NCBI GenBank assembly: GCA_029777335.1
Contig: JAKOSN010000250.1
Span: 20,166-84,165 of the forward strand
Length of the DNA: 64,000 bases
Direction: 5' to 3'
Source of the DNA: Planctomycetota bacterium
Lineage (GTDB): Bacteria > Planctomycetota > Planctomycetia > Gemmatales > Gemmataceae
A program made the position numbers and the translations under genes. Under the pieces are notes generated by a model, which was not told where the DNA came from, did no database searches, and was given only the letters and a program-made list of their open reading frames with translations. Positions 53,080-61,811 of the stretch are shown here, piece after piece. Positions within the stretch are counted from its first letter, which is position 1. Every line of letters begins with the position of its first letter.

Positions 53080-54693
53080 TCAGGGCTTGGGTCGAATCTC
53101 GATCTTGAGTGACTGCCGTACCATCTGCCCCGAGTCGGTGCCGGGCCTGAGTTGTCCGCTGTCATCCAGCTCATAAAAGCGGTGCACGAGTCGATCGAGC
53201 AGCACGGGCGGCTTCGCTGGATCACGCAACCACTGCGCCTCGTTGAACTCGGTCTTGCTCGCAAAGACGGTGATGGTAATGCTCCCCACATCATCGTCGC
53301 GGAATATCAGATGCCCTTCCTCGGGGTACTCCCAGCTTTTGCCGGGGGCCAGGGCGACTGGCTTGGTCAGGCGAAACTTCTTCCCCTTGTCGGTCGTGAT
53401 CTGCACTTCCAGAAAGATCCGGTCCTGCGCGCTGTTGACGACGTAAATCTTGAGTTCATCATCCACCTGGAAGGTTGCGGTGAAGCGATTGCTTTTCACC
53501 TCGCGCGTTTTGATCTCGACCGCGAATGGCTGAGCCCGGGGGGAGTCGTCGGTGAGGATGCCATCATCCGGATAGATCGGCACTCCCAGATTCAGTTCGG
53601 CAACGACGGCGGGAAACGCCCGCTCCCACACAATGCGTGACACCGTCTTCCCCTCGGTGAGCCGGTCCAGCGACTCCTTGCCAAATTTCTTCCCCGCCAG
53701 GTCGCGTTTCAGTGCCTCGCGCGGAATCAGCAAACCAAGCTCCGCCTGCGCCTGCACCAGATCGATCGGGGCGTCATACAGTTCGCGCGCCCCTCCGGGG
53801 AGCGGAAGCTCGGACTTTTTATTGAGCAACAATTCGTGGAGTGCCCCCTGCGAGGCCACCGCCAGGAACCAGTCTCCCCGGACATAGGGGATCGGGCGGA
53901 TCAACTGACCGCTGCGCAGATAGGTGCGGGCCACCGTGGAAAAGACCTCGCTCTGGCGTGGGAGGAGCGCATAGGGATAATCCAGCAAGAGGAGGTCGTA
54001 CAGCGTCGGATCGCCCTTCTGATCCGTCGTGGTCAGGCGACTTTTTCCATCTGGAGATTTAATAAAGTCCACGATGTTCAGCGGTTTGCGGTCCCACCCG
54101 AGCCTGCGCAGGTCAAAGCGAAAGACGGTGCCAGCAGGATCGAGCGCGGTCAGGAGGTCGGCATTCTGCCCGGAAAGATGGCGCAGCAGATCGGTGAGGT
54201 GTGACCGCTGTTTCTCGAGCTGCTGACTTGTTTTCCCGGCCGCGAGGAGGTGGTTCAGGCTGAAATAACGGATAAAAGGGAGGTCAGTAGGTTTTTGTGC
54301 CGCACTGTCCGCGGCGATCAGACCGAGGATGTAGTTTTCGCCTGCCAGCGCGGGAGCACCCGCAAGGATCCAGTCGCGCACCAGCAGCTGCTCGGCGCGG
54401 CTGACCTTGGGCCGTAGCCCGGGAGGCATGATCCCGCCGGCGACAAAGTCGTTCAGTTCGGAAACCTCGGGGCGCCCCGGCACCAGCGCCTTCAGGCTTT
54501 CCACCAGTTCGGTCCGGTCGAGCAACCGCGGCGCCTCAGTCGCGCGTGGTCCGTGGCACTCCAGGCAGTGCCGCTGAAAAAGGCCAAGCACCTGCCCCGC
54601 GAGAACCGAGGCAGAGGACCTGTCCGCCCGCACCGGGGCAACCAGGACAACCAGAGTGCTGAGCGCGAGAAAAGCTGTACTGCCGCGTCGCAT
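53080..54693 (-). CDS. Secreted cytochrome-c-type (CXXCH) planctomycete protein
   Basis: About 537 residues with a signal peptide (FLALSTLVVLVAPVRADRSS). An N-terminal c-type heme motif CLECH lies in FQRHCLECHGPRATEAPRL, with a later methionine in VAGGIMPPGLRP as possible axial ligand. The rest has no classic heme motif: it includes two beta-rich regions (e.g. TFQVDDELKIYVVNSAQDRI). It resembles planctomycete PSCyt1/DUF1549-linked proteins. ATG 54693 has GGAGG 6-7 bases upstream. It lies downstream of the ECF sigma gene on the same strand, which may control it. Confidence 0.82.
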   Translation of the reverse strand: MRRGSTAFLALSTLVVLVAPVRADRSSASVLAGQVLGLFQRHCLECHGPRATEAPRLLDRTELVESLKALVPGRPEVSELNDFVAGGIMPPGLRPKVSRAEQLLVRDWILAGAPALAGENYILGLIAADSAAQKPTDLPFIRYFSLNHLLAAGKTSQQLEKQRSHLTDLLRHLSGQNADLLTALDPAGTVFRFDLRRLGWDRKPLNIVDFIKSPDGKSRLTTTDQKGDPTLYDLLLLDYPYALLPRQSEVFSTVARTYLRSGQLIRPIPYVRGDWFLAVASQGALHELLLNKKSELPLPGGARELYDAPIDLVQAQAELGLLIPREALKRDLAGKKFGKESLDRLTEGKTVSRIVWERAFPAVVAELNLGVPIYPDDGILTDDSPRAQPFAVEIKTREVKSNRFTATFQVDDELKIYVVNSAQDRIFLEVQITTDKGKKFRLTKPVALAPGKSWEYPEEGHLIFRDDDVGSITITVFASKTEFNEAQWLRDPAKPPVLLDRLVHRFYELDDSGQLRPGTDSGQMVRQSLKIEIRPKP

Positions 54694-54800
54694 GGACATC
54701 CTCCGCCAGAGGTCGCCAGACTCGCCTGTCTTCCCCCACACACGATACCGGTTGCCCCGTCGCCCTGGCAAGCGGATCCGGTGGGCGCAGCGTGCACCAA

Positions 54801-55385
54801 TCAGAGCAACCCTTCGGCTTCTGCCAGGGCGCGCACCTGTTCGATCACACGCCGAACCCGGCGATCATAGGTGCCGAGTTGCTGTGCCACTTCCTCGTTG
54901 GTGCGCCCCGCCAGTCGCAGTTCGAGAATGCGCCGATCCTCGGGGCGCAGGGCAGCCAGAAAATGCTCGAATTGATCGAGAAAGATCAGAGCGGCCTCGT
55001 CGGTGGGGGGAAGGGTAAGGAGTTGTGCCAGGTCGAGTTCGGTCCCCGCCTCGCTGCTCGCCTCCAGGCGGGGATCGCGTTTCGCCGCCAGATGATAGGC
55101 CACCTGATGGAGCGTTTTGCGCACGGTGATGCGCATCAACAGGCGCGTGAGGCTGTCGGTGTCCGCGATCCGGAACTGACCTTCCTTGACCCGATGAAAG
55201 AAGGTGCGAAACACGGATTGCACGATATCCTCCGGATCGACCCGGCGGGCCAGGCGCTGGCTCAGCCGCCTGCGTACCAGGGGAAGGAGGCGATCGATGT
55301 TGGCATCGTACAGTTGGCGGGCGGCCTCCTCGTCGCCAGCGCGGACACGCTCCAGGAGTGCCTGGCACTGCTCGGGCTCGCTCAT
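54801..55385 (-). CDS. ECF RNA polymerase sigma factor
   Basis: 194 residues. Region 2: RRVDPEDIVQSVFRTFFHRV; region 4: ALRPEDRRILELRLAGRTNE and EEVAQQLGTYDRRVRRVIEQ. This is the ECF/HrpL-like class very common in planctomycetes. No anti-sigma gene is adjacent; the next gene on the same strand, 107 bases downstream, encodes the CXXCH protein. The start ATG at 55385 lacks a strong ribosome site. Target genes unknown. Confidence 0.9.
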   Translation of the reverse strand: MSEPEQCQALLERVRAGDEEAARQLYDANIDRLLPLVRRRLSQRLARRVDPEDIVQSVFRTFFHRVKEGQFRIADTDSLTRLLMRITVRKTLHQVAYHLAAKRDPRLEASSEAGTELDLAQLLTLPPTDEAALIFLDQFEHFLAALRPEDRRILELRLAGRTNEEVAQQLGTYDRRVRRVIEQVRALAEAEGLL

Positions 55386-55527
55386 GACGGTGATTTACCC
55401 GGTCGCGGAGGGTGGGGAAAGCGCACGCCGGTGTGATGCCTTCCCCTCTCTCCAGTCTACGTCACTATCCGGAGCGAGCAACCAGGGGGCGCAGCAGAAA
55501 CCCGCATCGGCCACGCCCCCGAGGCAC

Positions 55528-56847
55528 TCACTGCTGGCGCGGTCGTTGCCAGAGCGGTTTGCTCAACTGGCTATTCCAGGCGTCGTAGTCTTTCTGAAGT
55601 TCCTTGACGATCTCGGGTTTGTCGGCCGCCAGATCCTTGCTTTCACCGAGATCGGTCGACAGGTCAAAGAGCATCGGCGCCATCTTGCCGGTCTTGAGCA
55701 GTTTCCAGTTTCCCTTGCGAATGGCCCATTGTTGACCAAAGCGCCAGGTAAGGATTTCGTGAGGCGCCTTCTTGTTCTCGCCCTGGAGGTAAGGCAACAG
55801 ATTCACGCCGTCGAGTTTGATCTTCTCTGGCACCTTCCCCCCGGCGGCGGCCAGCGCCGTGGGGAGGATGTCCAGGGCGATCACCGGTTGTTCATAGGTT
55901 TTGCCGGCAGGCAGGTGGCCCGGATACTGCACCAGGAAGGGGACGCGAATGCCGCCCTCGAAGACCTGGCCCTTGAAGCCACGTAACGGATCGTTGCGCG
56001 AGGTGGTCTGTTTGGTGGGACCGCCATTATCGCTGATAAAGAACACCAACGTGTTGTTGAGCGTGCCCGTTTTCTTCAAGGTGTCGAGCACCACTCCGAC
56101 TGCCTCATCAACAGCAGTCAACATGCTCGCGAACTTTCTTCTTTTTTCATCCTTGATGTCCCCAAACAATCCCGCATGCCTGGGTGCTGGCTGGATCGGA
56201 GCATGCACGCCGTTGAACGGCAGATAGAGGAAGAACGGCTCCTTCTGGTGTTTGGTAATAAACGCGGCCGCCTCACGAGCAAAGGCGTCGGTGAGATACG
56301 CCTTCTCTTCCACGGCTTTTCCGTCGCGCATGATGGGATTCGCGGGGGTCGGCCGATTGGGCAGATAGGGATGAGCCCCCCCGAGGAAGCCAAAGAATTC
56401 GTCGAAACCCCGCCTGGGCGGCTGATAGTCGTCGCGATAGCCAAGGTGCCACTTCCCCACCATCCCGGTCACATAGCCGGCCTCTTTCAGATAGGTCGGG
56501 AAGGGCTTTTCCGTGAGCGGCAGACCAAAGTTCTTCTCCGCTTGCTGGGGCGGCCCCGGATTGAATTCGTGGCCAAATCGTTGCTGATAGCGCCCCGTGA
56601 TCAACCCCGCGCGCGTGGGACTACAAACCGGACAGGAAACATAGCCATTGGTGCAGCGCACTCCATTTTTGGCAATCGAATCGATGTGGGGGGTGGGGAT
56701 ATCTTTGCCCCCCTGACAGCCACATTCGCCGTAGCCAAGGTCGTCGGCGACCAGCACCACAATGTTCGGCTTCTTCTGTTCGGCGCCCTGTGCGAACGCG
56801 CCGATCCCAACCCCGAGAATGCACAGGCTCAGAGCGATCATGCGCAT
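55528..56847 (-). CDS. Exported formylglycine-dependent sulfatase
   Basis: 439 residues with a signal peptide (MIALSLCILGVGIGAFAQGA). The arylsulfatase signature is intact: metal-binding NIVVLVADDLGYGECG (D35, D36), active-site C75 in PVCSPTRAGLITG (CxPxR, to be converted to formylglycine), GKWHLGYRDDYQPPRRGFDE and VFFISDNGGPTKQT. It would hydrolyse sulfate esters, for example on polysaccharides. The activating enzyme gene is not in this window. Start set at ATG 56847 (GGGAGGG upstream); the frame is open to 57033. Confidence 0.93.
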   Translation of the reverse strand: MRMIALSLCILGVGIGAFAQGAEQKKPNIVVLVADDLGYGECGCQGGKDIPTPHIDSIAKNGVRCTNGYVSCPVCSPTRAGLITGRYQQRFGHEFNPGPPQQAEKNFGLPLTEKPFPTYLKEAGYVTGMVGKWHLGYRDDYQPPRRGFDEFFGFLGGAHPYLPNRPTPANPIMRDGKAVEEKAYLTDAFAREAAAFITKHQKEPFFLYLPFNGVHAPIQPAPRHAGLFGDIKDEKRRKFASMLTAVDEAVGVVLDTLKKTGTLNNTLVFFISDNGGPTKQTTSRNDPLRGFKGQVFEGGIRVPFLVQYPGHLPAGKTYEQPVIALDILPTALAAAGGKVPEKIKLDGVNLLPYLQGENKKAPHEILTWRFGQQWAIRKGNWKLLKTGKMAPMLFDLSTDLGESKDLAADKPEIVKELQKDYDAWNSQLSKPLWQRPRQQ

Positions 56848-57113
56848 GGACAAACACCCTCCCGAGTTGATGGTTGCTGAGTGCGAGGGGAAGTCGAGTG
56901 ATCGAGTAGCATGGTGCGCCTCGAACACCTGGGTAGTCATCTTTGCCCCCTTGTCCCAGTCCTCCCAGAGCAATTCGTCGCTTCGGTTGCTTGCTCGGCG
57001 GAACGCCAGGTCCCTGGGAGGAGGAATTCTCATTGGCCCGCGCGGGACAGACCGAGTATCTTAATCTCCATGCGTTGTCCATGAAACAAGATTCGCTCCC
57101 AAGGAGTTTGACG

Positions 57114-58286
57114 ATGACTCGTCACCTGGGCGGAACCGTCGCCGTTGTGTTGCTGGCGGGAATCGGTGTCGCGCTGGTCTCTGCCGCGCCGGCCCCGATC
57201 ACAACCGTTGATGTCATCAAGGACCGAGCCAGCTTCATTCCCCATCGCAAATATGAACCAATGAAGGGGAAGGTCGTTGGTTTGCTCGTGAGCGATGTGG
57301 CGGCCAAGATGGGGCATGAGGGCCGCAGCGGACCCCAGGATGCCATGGGATTCAGCGTGAACGGCAACAGTTACCGCTGGGTCTATGTCCCGGTGGAAAA
57401 GAATCCGCTCATCACCCGATTGAATGTGCATGTGGGCGAAAAAGGGGATCGTATCAAGGTCTATCCGCAGTTGAGCATGGCGAACGCACAGACGGTGCAA
57501 CAGTGGAAGATCGACGTGCCGTATGCGCTGGTGGAGGTGGAGGTCAACGATGGCGATGGGGCGCCGGCCGAGGAGGGGTTTGTCGCCACCAACATGACTC
57601 GCCTCGATGGAACCCCCGCCTATCCGTTCAAGATCACCGAGGTGCTCGCCGACATCAAGAAACGCCATGCGACATGGGAAAGCGAGCAAGCGAAGAAGAT
57701 CGACGCCGCCATGAGCGATGCGGCCAACAAGGTACTCAAGCAAGGCGACAAGGTTACTGGCCCGCGCGAGAAAAGCGAACTGTTCTACATCACCTGGTTG
57801 CCGGATCGGGAACGGCTGCGCATCCATTTCCGCACCACTCTCACCGATGGGGCTTACAAGTATGGCGGAGGCGCAGAGATCGATGATCCGCGTCTGCCAC
57901 CGATCCGTCCGATCAAGCCCCTTGGTCCTGCCCTCCCCGTGAAGCCGGGTGCGCTGGTGAAACCGTTGCCCATCAAGCCGGCGATCAGGGTCAAGCCTGC
58001 CGTTCAGCCGCAACCAGCAGTGCCGGCGCAAAAGGGCGGCCTGGCAGCTTTTCCCCCGCCGCCGCCACGCGACTTTCCGAAGGTGCGTTACGGCACTCAG
58101 TTTGGCATCGAGTACGGCATTGCCTACGAGGTGACGAAGAATGGCAAGATCGATCGCACCCTGATCCTCCCGATCGAGAGCTTTAGCAAGGAATTGCCGC
58201 CGCCGCCCGCCATCGGCCCGCGCGGCGGCCCGCGCGGAGTGGATCCCGTTCCGCCTCTCCCCAAACCGGCGGTGAAGAAGGATTGA
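57114..58286 (+). CDS. Secreted protein with Lys-Pro-rich linker, function unknown
   Basis: 390 residues with a signal peptide (VAVVLLAGIGVALVSAAPAP). Residues ~25-250 form a domain with beta and helical segments (FSVNGNSYRWVYVPVEKNPL, EEGFVATNMTRLDGTPAYPF), not recognised. A repetitive Pro/Lys/Val linker (~262-310, IKPLGPALPVKPGALVKPLP) and a short C-terminal beta segment follow (GTQFGIEYGIAYEVTKNGKI). The ATG at 57114 follows AAGGAG by seven bases. A strong hairpin follows the stop. Likely periplasmic. Confidence 0.75.
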   Translation: MTRHLGGTVAVVLLAGIGVALVSAAPAPITTVDVIKDRASFIPHRKYEPMKGKVVGLLVSDVAAKMGHEGRSGPQDAMGFSVNGNSYRWVYVPVEKNPLITRLNVHVGEKGDRIKVYPQLSMANAQTVQQWKIDVPYALVEVEVNDGDGAPAEEGFVATNMTRLDGTPAYPFKITEVLADIKKRHATWESEQAKKIDAAMSDAANKVLKQGDKVTGPREKSELFYITWLPDRERLRIHFRTTLTDGAYKYGGGAEIDDPRLPPIRPIKPLGPALPVKPGALVKPLPIKPAIRVKPAVQPQPAVPAQKGGLAAFPPPPPRDFPKVRYGTQFGIEYGIAYEVTKNGKIDRTLILPIESFSKELPPPPAIGPRGGPRGVDPVPPLPKPAVKKD

Positions 58287-58309
58287 GCGTATTCTTCTCC
58301 CAGGAATGA

Positions 58310-58361
58310 AGAGGAGCCGGGAGTGGTCGAGGATGAGACCTCGATTCCTCCCGGCTCCTCT
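58310..58361. terminator. Two-level hairpin between convergent genes
   Basis: AGAGGAGCCGGGAG (58310-58323) pairs perfectly with CTCCCGGCTCCTCT (58348-58361). Inside, TCGAGG and CCTCGA form a second stem around ATGAGA. It lies between the stops of the genes ending at 58286 (+) and 58381 (-). Confidence 0.7.
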
Positions 58362-58380
58362 CTTGCGCGGAGTTGGGTGG

Positions 58381-59352
58381 TTACTTCACGTCCTCGTAGT
58401 GGTTCTTCATCTTGATCCTGTCGGCGGGAACCGGCTTGCCATCCACCTCGGCGTAGGGAGCAACCAGGAAGTTGACCGCCGGCCCTTTCTGGGCAGGGGC
58501 CAGCGTGAGATCGCGCCCGGTCGTCATGGTGATCCGATCGGCGGTCAAATTACCGAAGTAGTAATCCTTCAACTTCGGATCCTTGTTGGCCTCCGAAATA
58601 TCCACCGGGACCCACCCCTTGTCGGAAGGCCGGAAAAACGCCCAGCAGTGATAGCCGGTGACCTCGCCCATCCCTTTCCTGGTCGGGATGCTGAAGCCAA
58701 TCTCGAAGCGTGCCGGCACCTTCTGGGCTCGGGCCAGTGAGATGAAGAGGCTGTGAAAATCGGTGCAATTGCCGAAATGGCTGTCGCAGGCCCACGCCGA
58801 ATCGCCTCGACCCCAGCCCGGCTTGCTTTTGTCATACTTCATGTGGTTGTTGACCACGTCATAAAGCACCCGTGCCTTCTCCATGGTGTCCGTGGGGAGG
58901 GTCTTGCCCTTGAGGAGTTCCAGCGGTTTGCCATCGATCGGCACCAGGGTGTCGGGCTGCAAAAACCGTTTCACCTTGTCGGCATCGGTGTCCCGATCGT
59001 TAAGCGCGCCTTTCACTTCCCGCCGTGTAACCAGGTAGGTGGCTTCCAGGTGGATGGTGCCATCCGATCCCGTGGGCGATTCCAGAGAGAACATCTTGTT
59101 CCCGTACACAGGATCGGCTCCCTGGTCAGCCTTCACAGGGAAGGTGTGATAGAGGAGTTTGACATCCTGCTCGGCAGTGGTGGGGGGAATGGGGAGCCAG
59201 ATACGCACATTCCTGGCGGGCGGCAGTCCACTGAGCGTGGCGGCGTACGTGAATCTGAAGGTGCGACTTTTGGGCGCCTCCTCGGCCGCCTGCATCCGCG
59301 CGGTGGTAAGCACCAGGAACGCCAGGACGCCACCGAAACCGATTCGCAACAT
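58381..59352 (-). CDS. Secreted transglutaminase-like protein
   Basis: 323 residues with a signal peptide (IGFGGVLAFLVLTTARMQAA). The catalytic triad of the transglutaminase-like fold is complete: C196 in HFGNCTDFHSLFI, H235 in VTGYHCWAFF and D251 in WVPVDISEA. Such proteins cleave or cross-link peptide bonds and are frequent in planctomycetes. Role unknown. The DUF1571 gene lies 63 bases upstream on the same strand, so the two may share a transcript. Confidence 0.9.
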   Translation of the reverse strand: MLRIGFGGVLAFLVLTTARMQAAEEAPKSRTFRFTYAATLSGLPPARNVRIWLPIPPTTAEQDVKLLYHTFPVKADQGADPVYGNKMFSLESPTGSDGTIHLEATYLVTRREVKGALNDRDTDADKVKRFLQPDTLVPIDGKPLELLKGKTLPTDTMEKARVLYDVVNNHMKYDKSKPGWGRGDSAWACDSHFGNCTDFHSLFISLARAQKVPARFEIGFSIPTRKGMGEVTGYHCWAFFRPSDKGWVPVDISEANKDPKLKDYYFGNLTADRITMTTGRDLTLAPAQKGPAVNFLVAPYAEVDGKPVPADRIKMKNHYEDVK

Positions 59353-59415
59353 CAGGAGAACACTCCCTGGAACACAGAGGATGGGGCCAGCAACAGTCTG
59401 GATCCACGCCAGGGA

Positions 59416-60282
59416 TCACGGCTGCAACGCCTTGCGCGTGAACTGATCCCTGGAGAAATCCGGATTCAGACGAATGTCGCGGAAGAAGTATTCACCGATC
59501 GTCTGCCCCTCCGCTCCCTTGGCCAGCACTCCCACCTGAAACCACGTTTCCACATCGATGTAGATGGTCAGGTCGGTTACCCCATCGGTTTCGGGTTGTT
59601 TGTACCTGGTTCGATGCAGCACATAACACTCGCGATTTCCGGCCTCCTTGACCTTCTTTTTCCCAAGATACTCGACATGCAGGGTTTTCTCACGCGCGGC
59701 CTCTTCCCACCCCACGCGGGTGCGCTGCAACCCCTTCTTCAGACCAAACTGGGTCAAGGGAAAGCGTCCCGACGCCCGAGCGTCTGCTCCCTCGGGATCG
59801 CGCTCCACGACTCCGCCCACCAGAAAGGCCAGCTTGGTGGTGGGTTTGACCAGGAGCTTGTCATTGTTTTCGCCAGCGACCAGCACCACGGCCTCGGCCT
59901 TGCGTGCTCCCCGTGTCCATTTCAAATACACACTGTAGGGTGTTTCGCGAAAGGCGACATCGACGAGCTCCACCTCCTGCAGTTTGCCTTCCAGGCGCTC
60001 CTGCTTCTGCATCGTCATCGTGTAACCCGTTTTGACCAGTTCGTTGTAGCGCCGTTCACACTCTTCGAGGAATTTGACCGGATTGGTGCGCGCAAGCTTC
60101 TCCATCTCGTCGGCGTCCGGCAGTGGAGCTGCGCTGCTCGCCACCTCGTTGAGAGGCAACCGCGCAAAGCCGGTGGACGCACTCATTTCATCGAGCCAGT
60201 TGAGCAGAGGCGAAACCGCGAACAAACACAATGCCAGGCCAACGACCAGACACCCGCCAAGCACCAGGAACCAGCGTCCCAT
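59416..60282 (-). CDS. Membrane-anchored DUF1571 protein
   Basis: 288 residues with one N-terminal membrane helix (FLVLGGCLVVGLALCLFAVS). The rest matches DUF1571, a secreted planctomycete family: EECERRYNELVKTGYTMTMQ, ETPYSVYLKWTRGARKAEAV, GTDLTIYIDVETWFQVGVLA-type region. Function unknown; LolA-like beta structure is suspected. Start at ATG 60282, preceded by GGGAGGAA. It is followed on the same strand by the transglutaminase gene. It is divergent from the DUF1559 unit, with 360 bases between starts. Confidence 0.85.
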   Translation of the reverse strand: MGRWFLVLGGCLVVGLALCLFAVSPLLNWLDEMSASTGFARLPLNEVASSAAPLPDADEMEKLARTNPVKFLEECERRYNELVKTGYTMTMQKQERLEGKLQEVELVDVAFRETPYSVYLKWTRGARKAEAVVLVAGENNDKLLVKPTTKLAFLVGGVVERDPEGADARASGRFPLTQFGLKKGLQRTRVGWEEAAREKTLHVEYLGKKKVKEAGNRECYVLHRTRYKQPETDGVTDLTIYIDVETWFQVGVLAKGAEGQTIGEYFFRDIRLNPDFSRDQFTRKALQP

Positions 60283-60482
60283 GATGATTCCTCCCGTAGA
60301 AGCGTTCCTTGCCAGGGGCGACCCAGCATTCTCAGTACGAGCCAGACGACGGAGTTGTCCGGACAGACCGAGAGCAACCCGCCACCCGCCTCGATTCATT
60401 GTAGATGTCTGGGGTGCGAGAGGGAGAGAGAACCTGGCGCGGCAGCTCGCAGAAGCAGGGACCGATATTTGGCAAATGCTGC

Positions 60483-60510
60483 TTGACGCACGAAGGGAGG
60501 GGGATAGGAT
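60483..60510 (+). promoter_or_regulatory. Sigma-70-type promoter of the DUF1559 unit
   Basis: TTGACG (60483-60488) and TAGGAT (60505-60510) with 16-base spacing. Transcription would start near 60517, giving a leader of about 125 bases to the ATG at 60643. The rest of the 360-base divergent region holds no gene. Confidence 0.5.
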
Positions 60511-60522
60511 AAAAAAAGCGAC

Positions 60523-60537
60523 TGAGACTCAGTCTCA
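60523..60537. promoter_or_regulatory. Fur-box-like 7-1-7 palindrome
   Basis: TGAGACT-C-AGTCTCA is a perfect 7-1-7 inverted repeat, differing from the Fur half-site TGAGAAT at one position per arm. It lies 12 bases after the -10 element, overlapping the expected transcription start, a classical repressor position. Confidence 0.5.
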
Positions 60538-60642
60538 TCCCAATCCTGAGGCAGCTACGCCACCGCCGCGGGAATTGCCCCGTTCCCTCCATCCGCTCGC
60601 CATGCGCCTCGCAATCCTTCGTCATGAAAGGAGTGCGTTGCC

Positions 60643-61524
60643 ATGCGCGCGCGACCACCTCGTCCAGGGTTTACCCTCATCGAATTACTCGTTGTGATGG
60701 CGATCCTCGCGATCCTGATTGGTCTCCTTCTGCCCGCGGTCCAGAAAGTCCGCGAAACGGCTGGACGAATTCGCTGCCAGAACAACCTGAAACAGATCGG
60801 CCTCGCCTTGCACAACTACCACGACAACCAGCAGTGCTTGCCGACCGCCAATTCGCCCACGTTTGGAAGTGCCTTCACCCTCATTCTCCCCTTTGTGGAG
60901 CAGGACAACATTCGCCGGGTTTATGACACCTCCTTGCCCCCCAGCGCGCCTCCCAACAACACGGTGACGAACCTGCCCGTGGCGATCTATCTGTGTCCCT
61001 CCATGGCACCTCCTCCCGCTCCCTTCGAGGCCTACAGCACTCATTACGCCAGCTACGCCGCCTGCATCGGCAGCAACGATGCCTGGGGCTCGCCGCCCGA
61101 CAATGGGGCGCTGGTGCGAAGCAACGCCACAGGGAATCCGACCGCTCTCGATCGGGGGAAACGCCTTACCGACCTGACCGACGGCGCTTCCACCACCTTC
61201 CTGGTGGGTGAAATGGGGTATCAACTTCGTGATTACACCTTTACCAGCGGCCCGTATGCAGGGAAGGTGCGCGGCGGCAACACCAGCTGGGCCTTTGGCT
61301 ATGCCAGCTACAGCTTTGGGAGCACCCAGGAGTCGCTCAACTCCATCAATCCGACCACTCCTCTGCTCAATCGGCTGCAAGCGTTCCGCAGCGATCACCC
61401 TGCCGGTGCCAACTTCCTGGTTGGCGATGGATCGGTCCGCTTTATCAGCAATTCCATCGATCAGACGACCTACCAGGCGCTTGGCACACGCTCGGGCGGC
61501 GAGATCCTCTGGGGCAACTACTGA
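60643..61524 (+). CDS. DUF1559 pseudopilin-like secreted protein
   Basis: 293 residues. The N-terminus is a type IV pilin/pseudopilin prepeptide (RPGFTLIELLVVMAILAILI), cut after Gly and methylated at the following Phe. The body is DUF1559, the most expanded family of many planctomycetes: KVRETAGRIRCQNNLKQIGL, ALHNYHDN, and the C-terminal FLVGDGSVRFISNSIDQTTY. It is expected on a type II secretion-like fibre or membrane-attached. It is preceded by a promoter with a Fur-like operator and followed by a small lipoprotein gene. Confidence 0.92.
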   Translation: MRARPPRPGFTLIELLVVMAILAILIGLLLPAVQKVRETAGRIRCQNNLKQIGLALHNYHDNQQCLPTANSPTFGSAFTLILPFVEQDNIRRVYDTSLPPSAPPNNTVTNLPVAIYLCPSMAPPPAPFEAYSTHYASYAACIGSNDAWGSPPDNGALVRSNATGNPTALDRGKRLTDLTDGASTTFLVGEMGYQLRDYTFTSGPYAGKVRGGNTSWAFGYASYSFGSTQESLNSINPTTPLLNRLQAFRSDHPAGANFLVGDGSVRFISNSIDQTTYQALGTRSGGEILWGNY

Positions 61525-61539
61525 GCGGGAGCGAATCTC

Positions 61540-61707
61540 ATGTGGATCCGAACAGCATTCATTTTTCTGCTCCTTGGGATGTGTGGCTGTACGGGAAACT
61601 CGGCACCACCACCTTCGCCAAGCACCTCGACCGAACGGCTTCCGCCGGAGGTGAGCGGCGACCCCGCGAGCGCGTTACCGAAACAACCGCGAATACCTCG
61701 GCGCTGA
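61540..61707 (+). CDS. Small lipoprotein following DUF1559 gene
   Basis: 55 residues. A lipoprotein signal (WIRTAFIFLLLGMCGC, lipobox MCGC) is followed by a Ser/Pro/Glu-rich disordered segment (GNSAPPPSPSTSTERLPPEV). GGGAG lies 7-12 bases before the ATG. It starts 15 bases after the DUF1559 stop, so the pair is cotranscribed. Function unknown; a similar small lipoprotein often seems to follow DUF1559 genes (from general familiarity, not tested here). Confidence 0.75.
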   Translation: MWIRTAFIFLLLGMCGCTGNSAPPPSPSTSTERLPPEVSGDPASALPKQPRIPRR

Positions 61708-61811
61708 CAGTATTGCCTGCCATCGAGTAGACTCAGTGCAGACAACCTGAACCGCGTCCAGGGACACCTGCACCCTGCACGAACCTGACCTGAATCCATT
61801 GGAGAGAACCC

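Noticed and set aside
57900..58040. Repetitive DNA suggestive of a minisatellite
   Set aside because: It encodes a Lys-Pro-Val linker with irregular units and stays in frame.
58753..60486. A 577-codon open frame on the + strand
   Set aside because: It covers the transglutaminase and DUF1571 genes in antisense; composition is His/Gln/Arg-rich without motifs.
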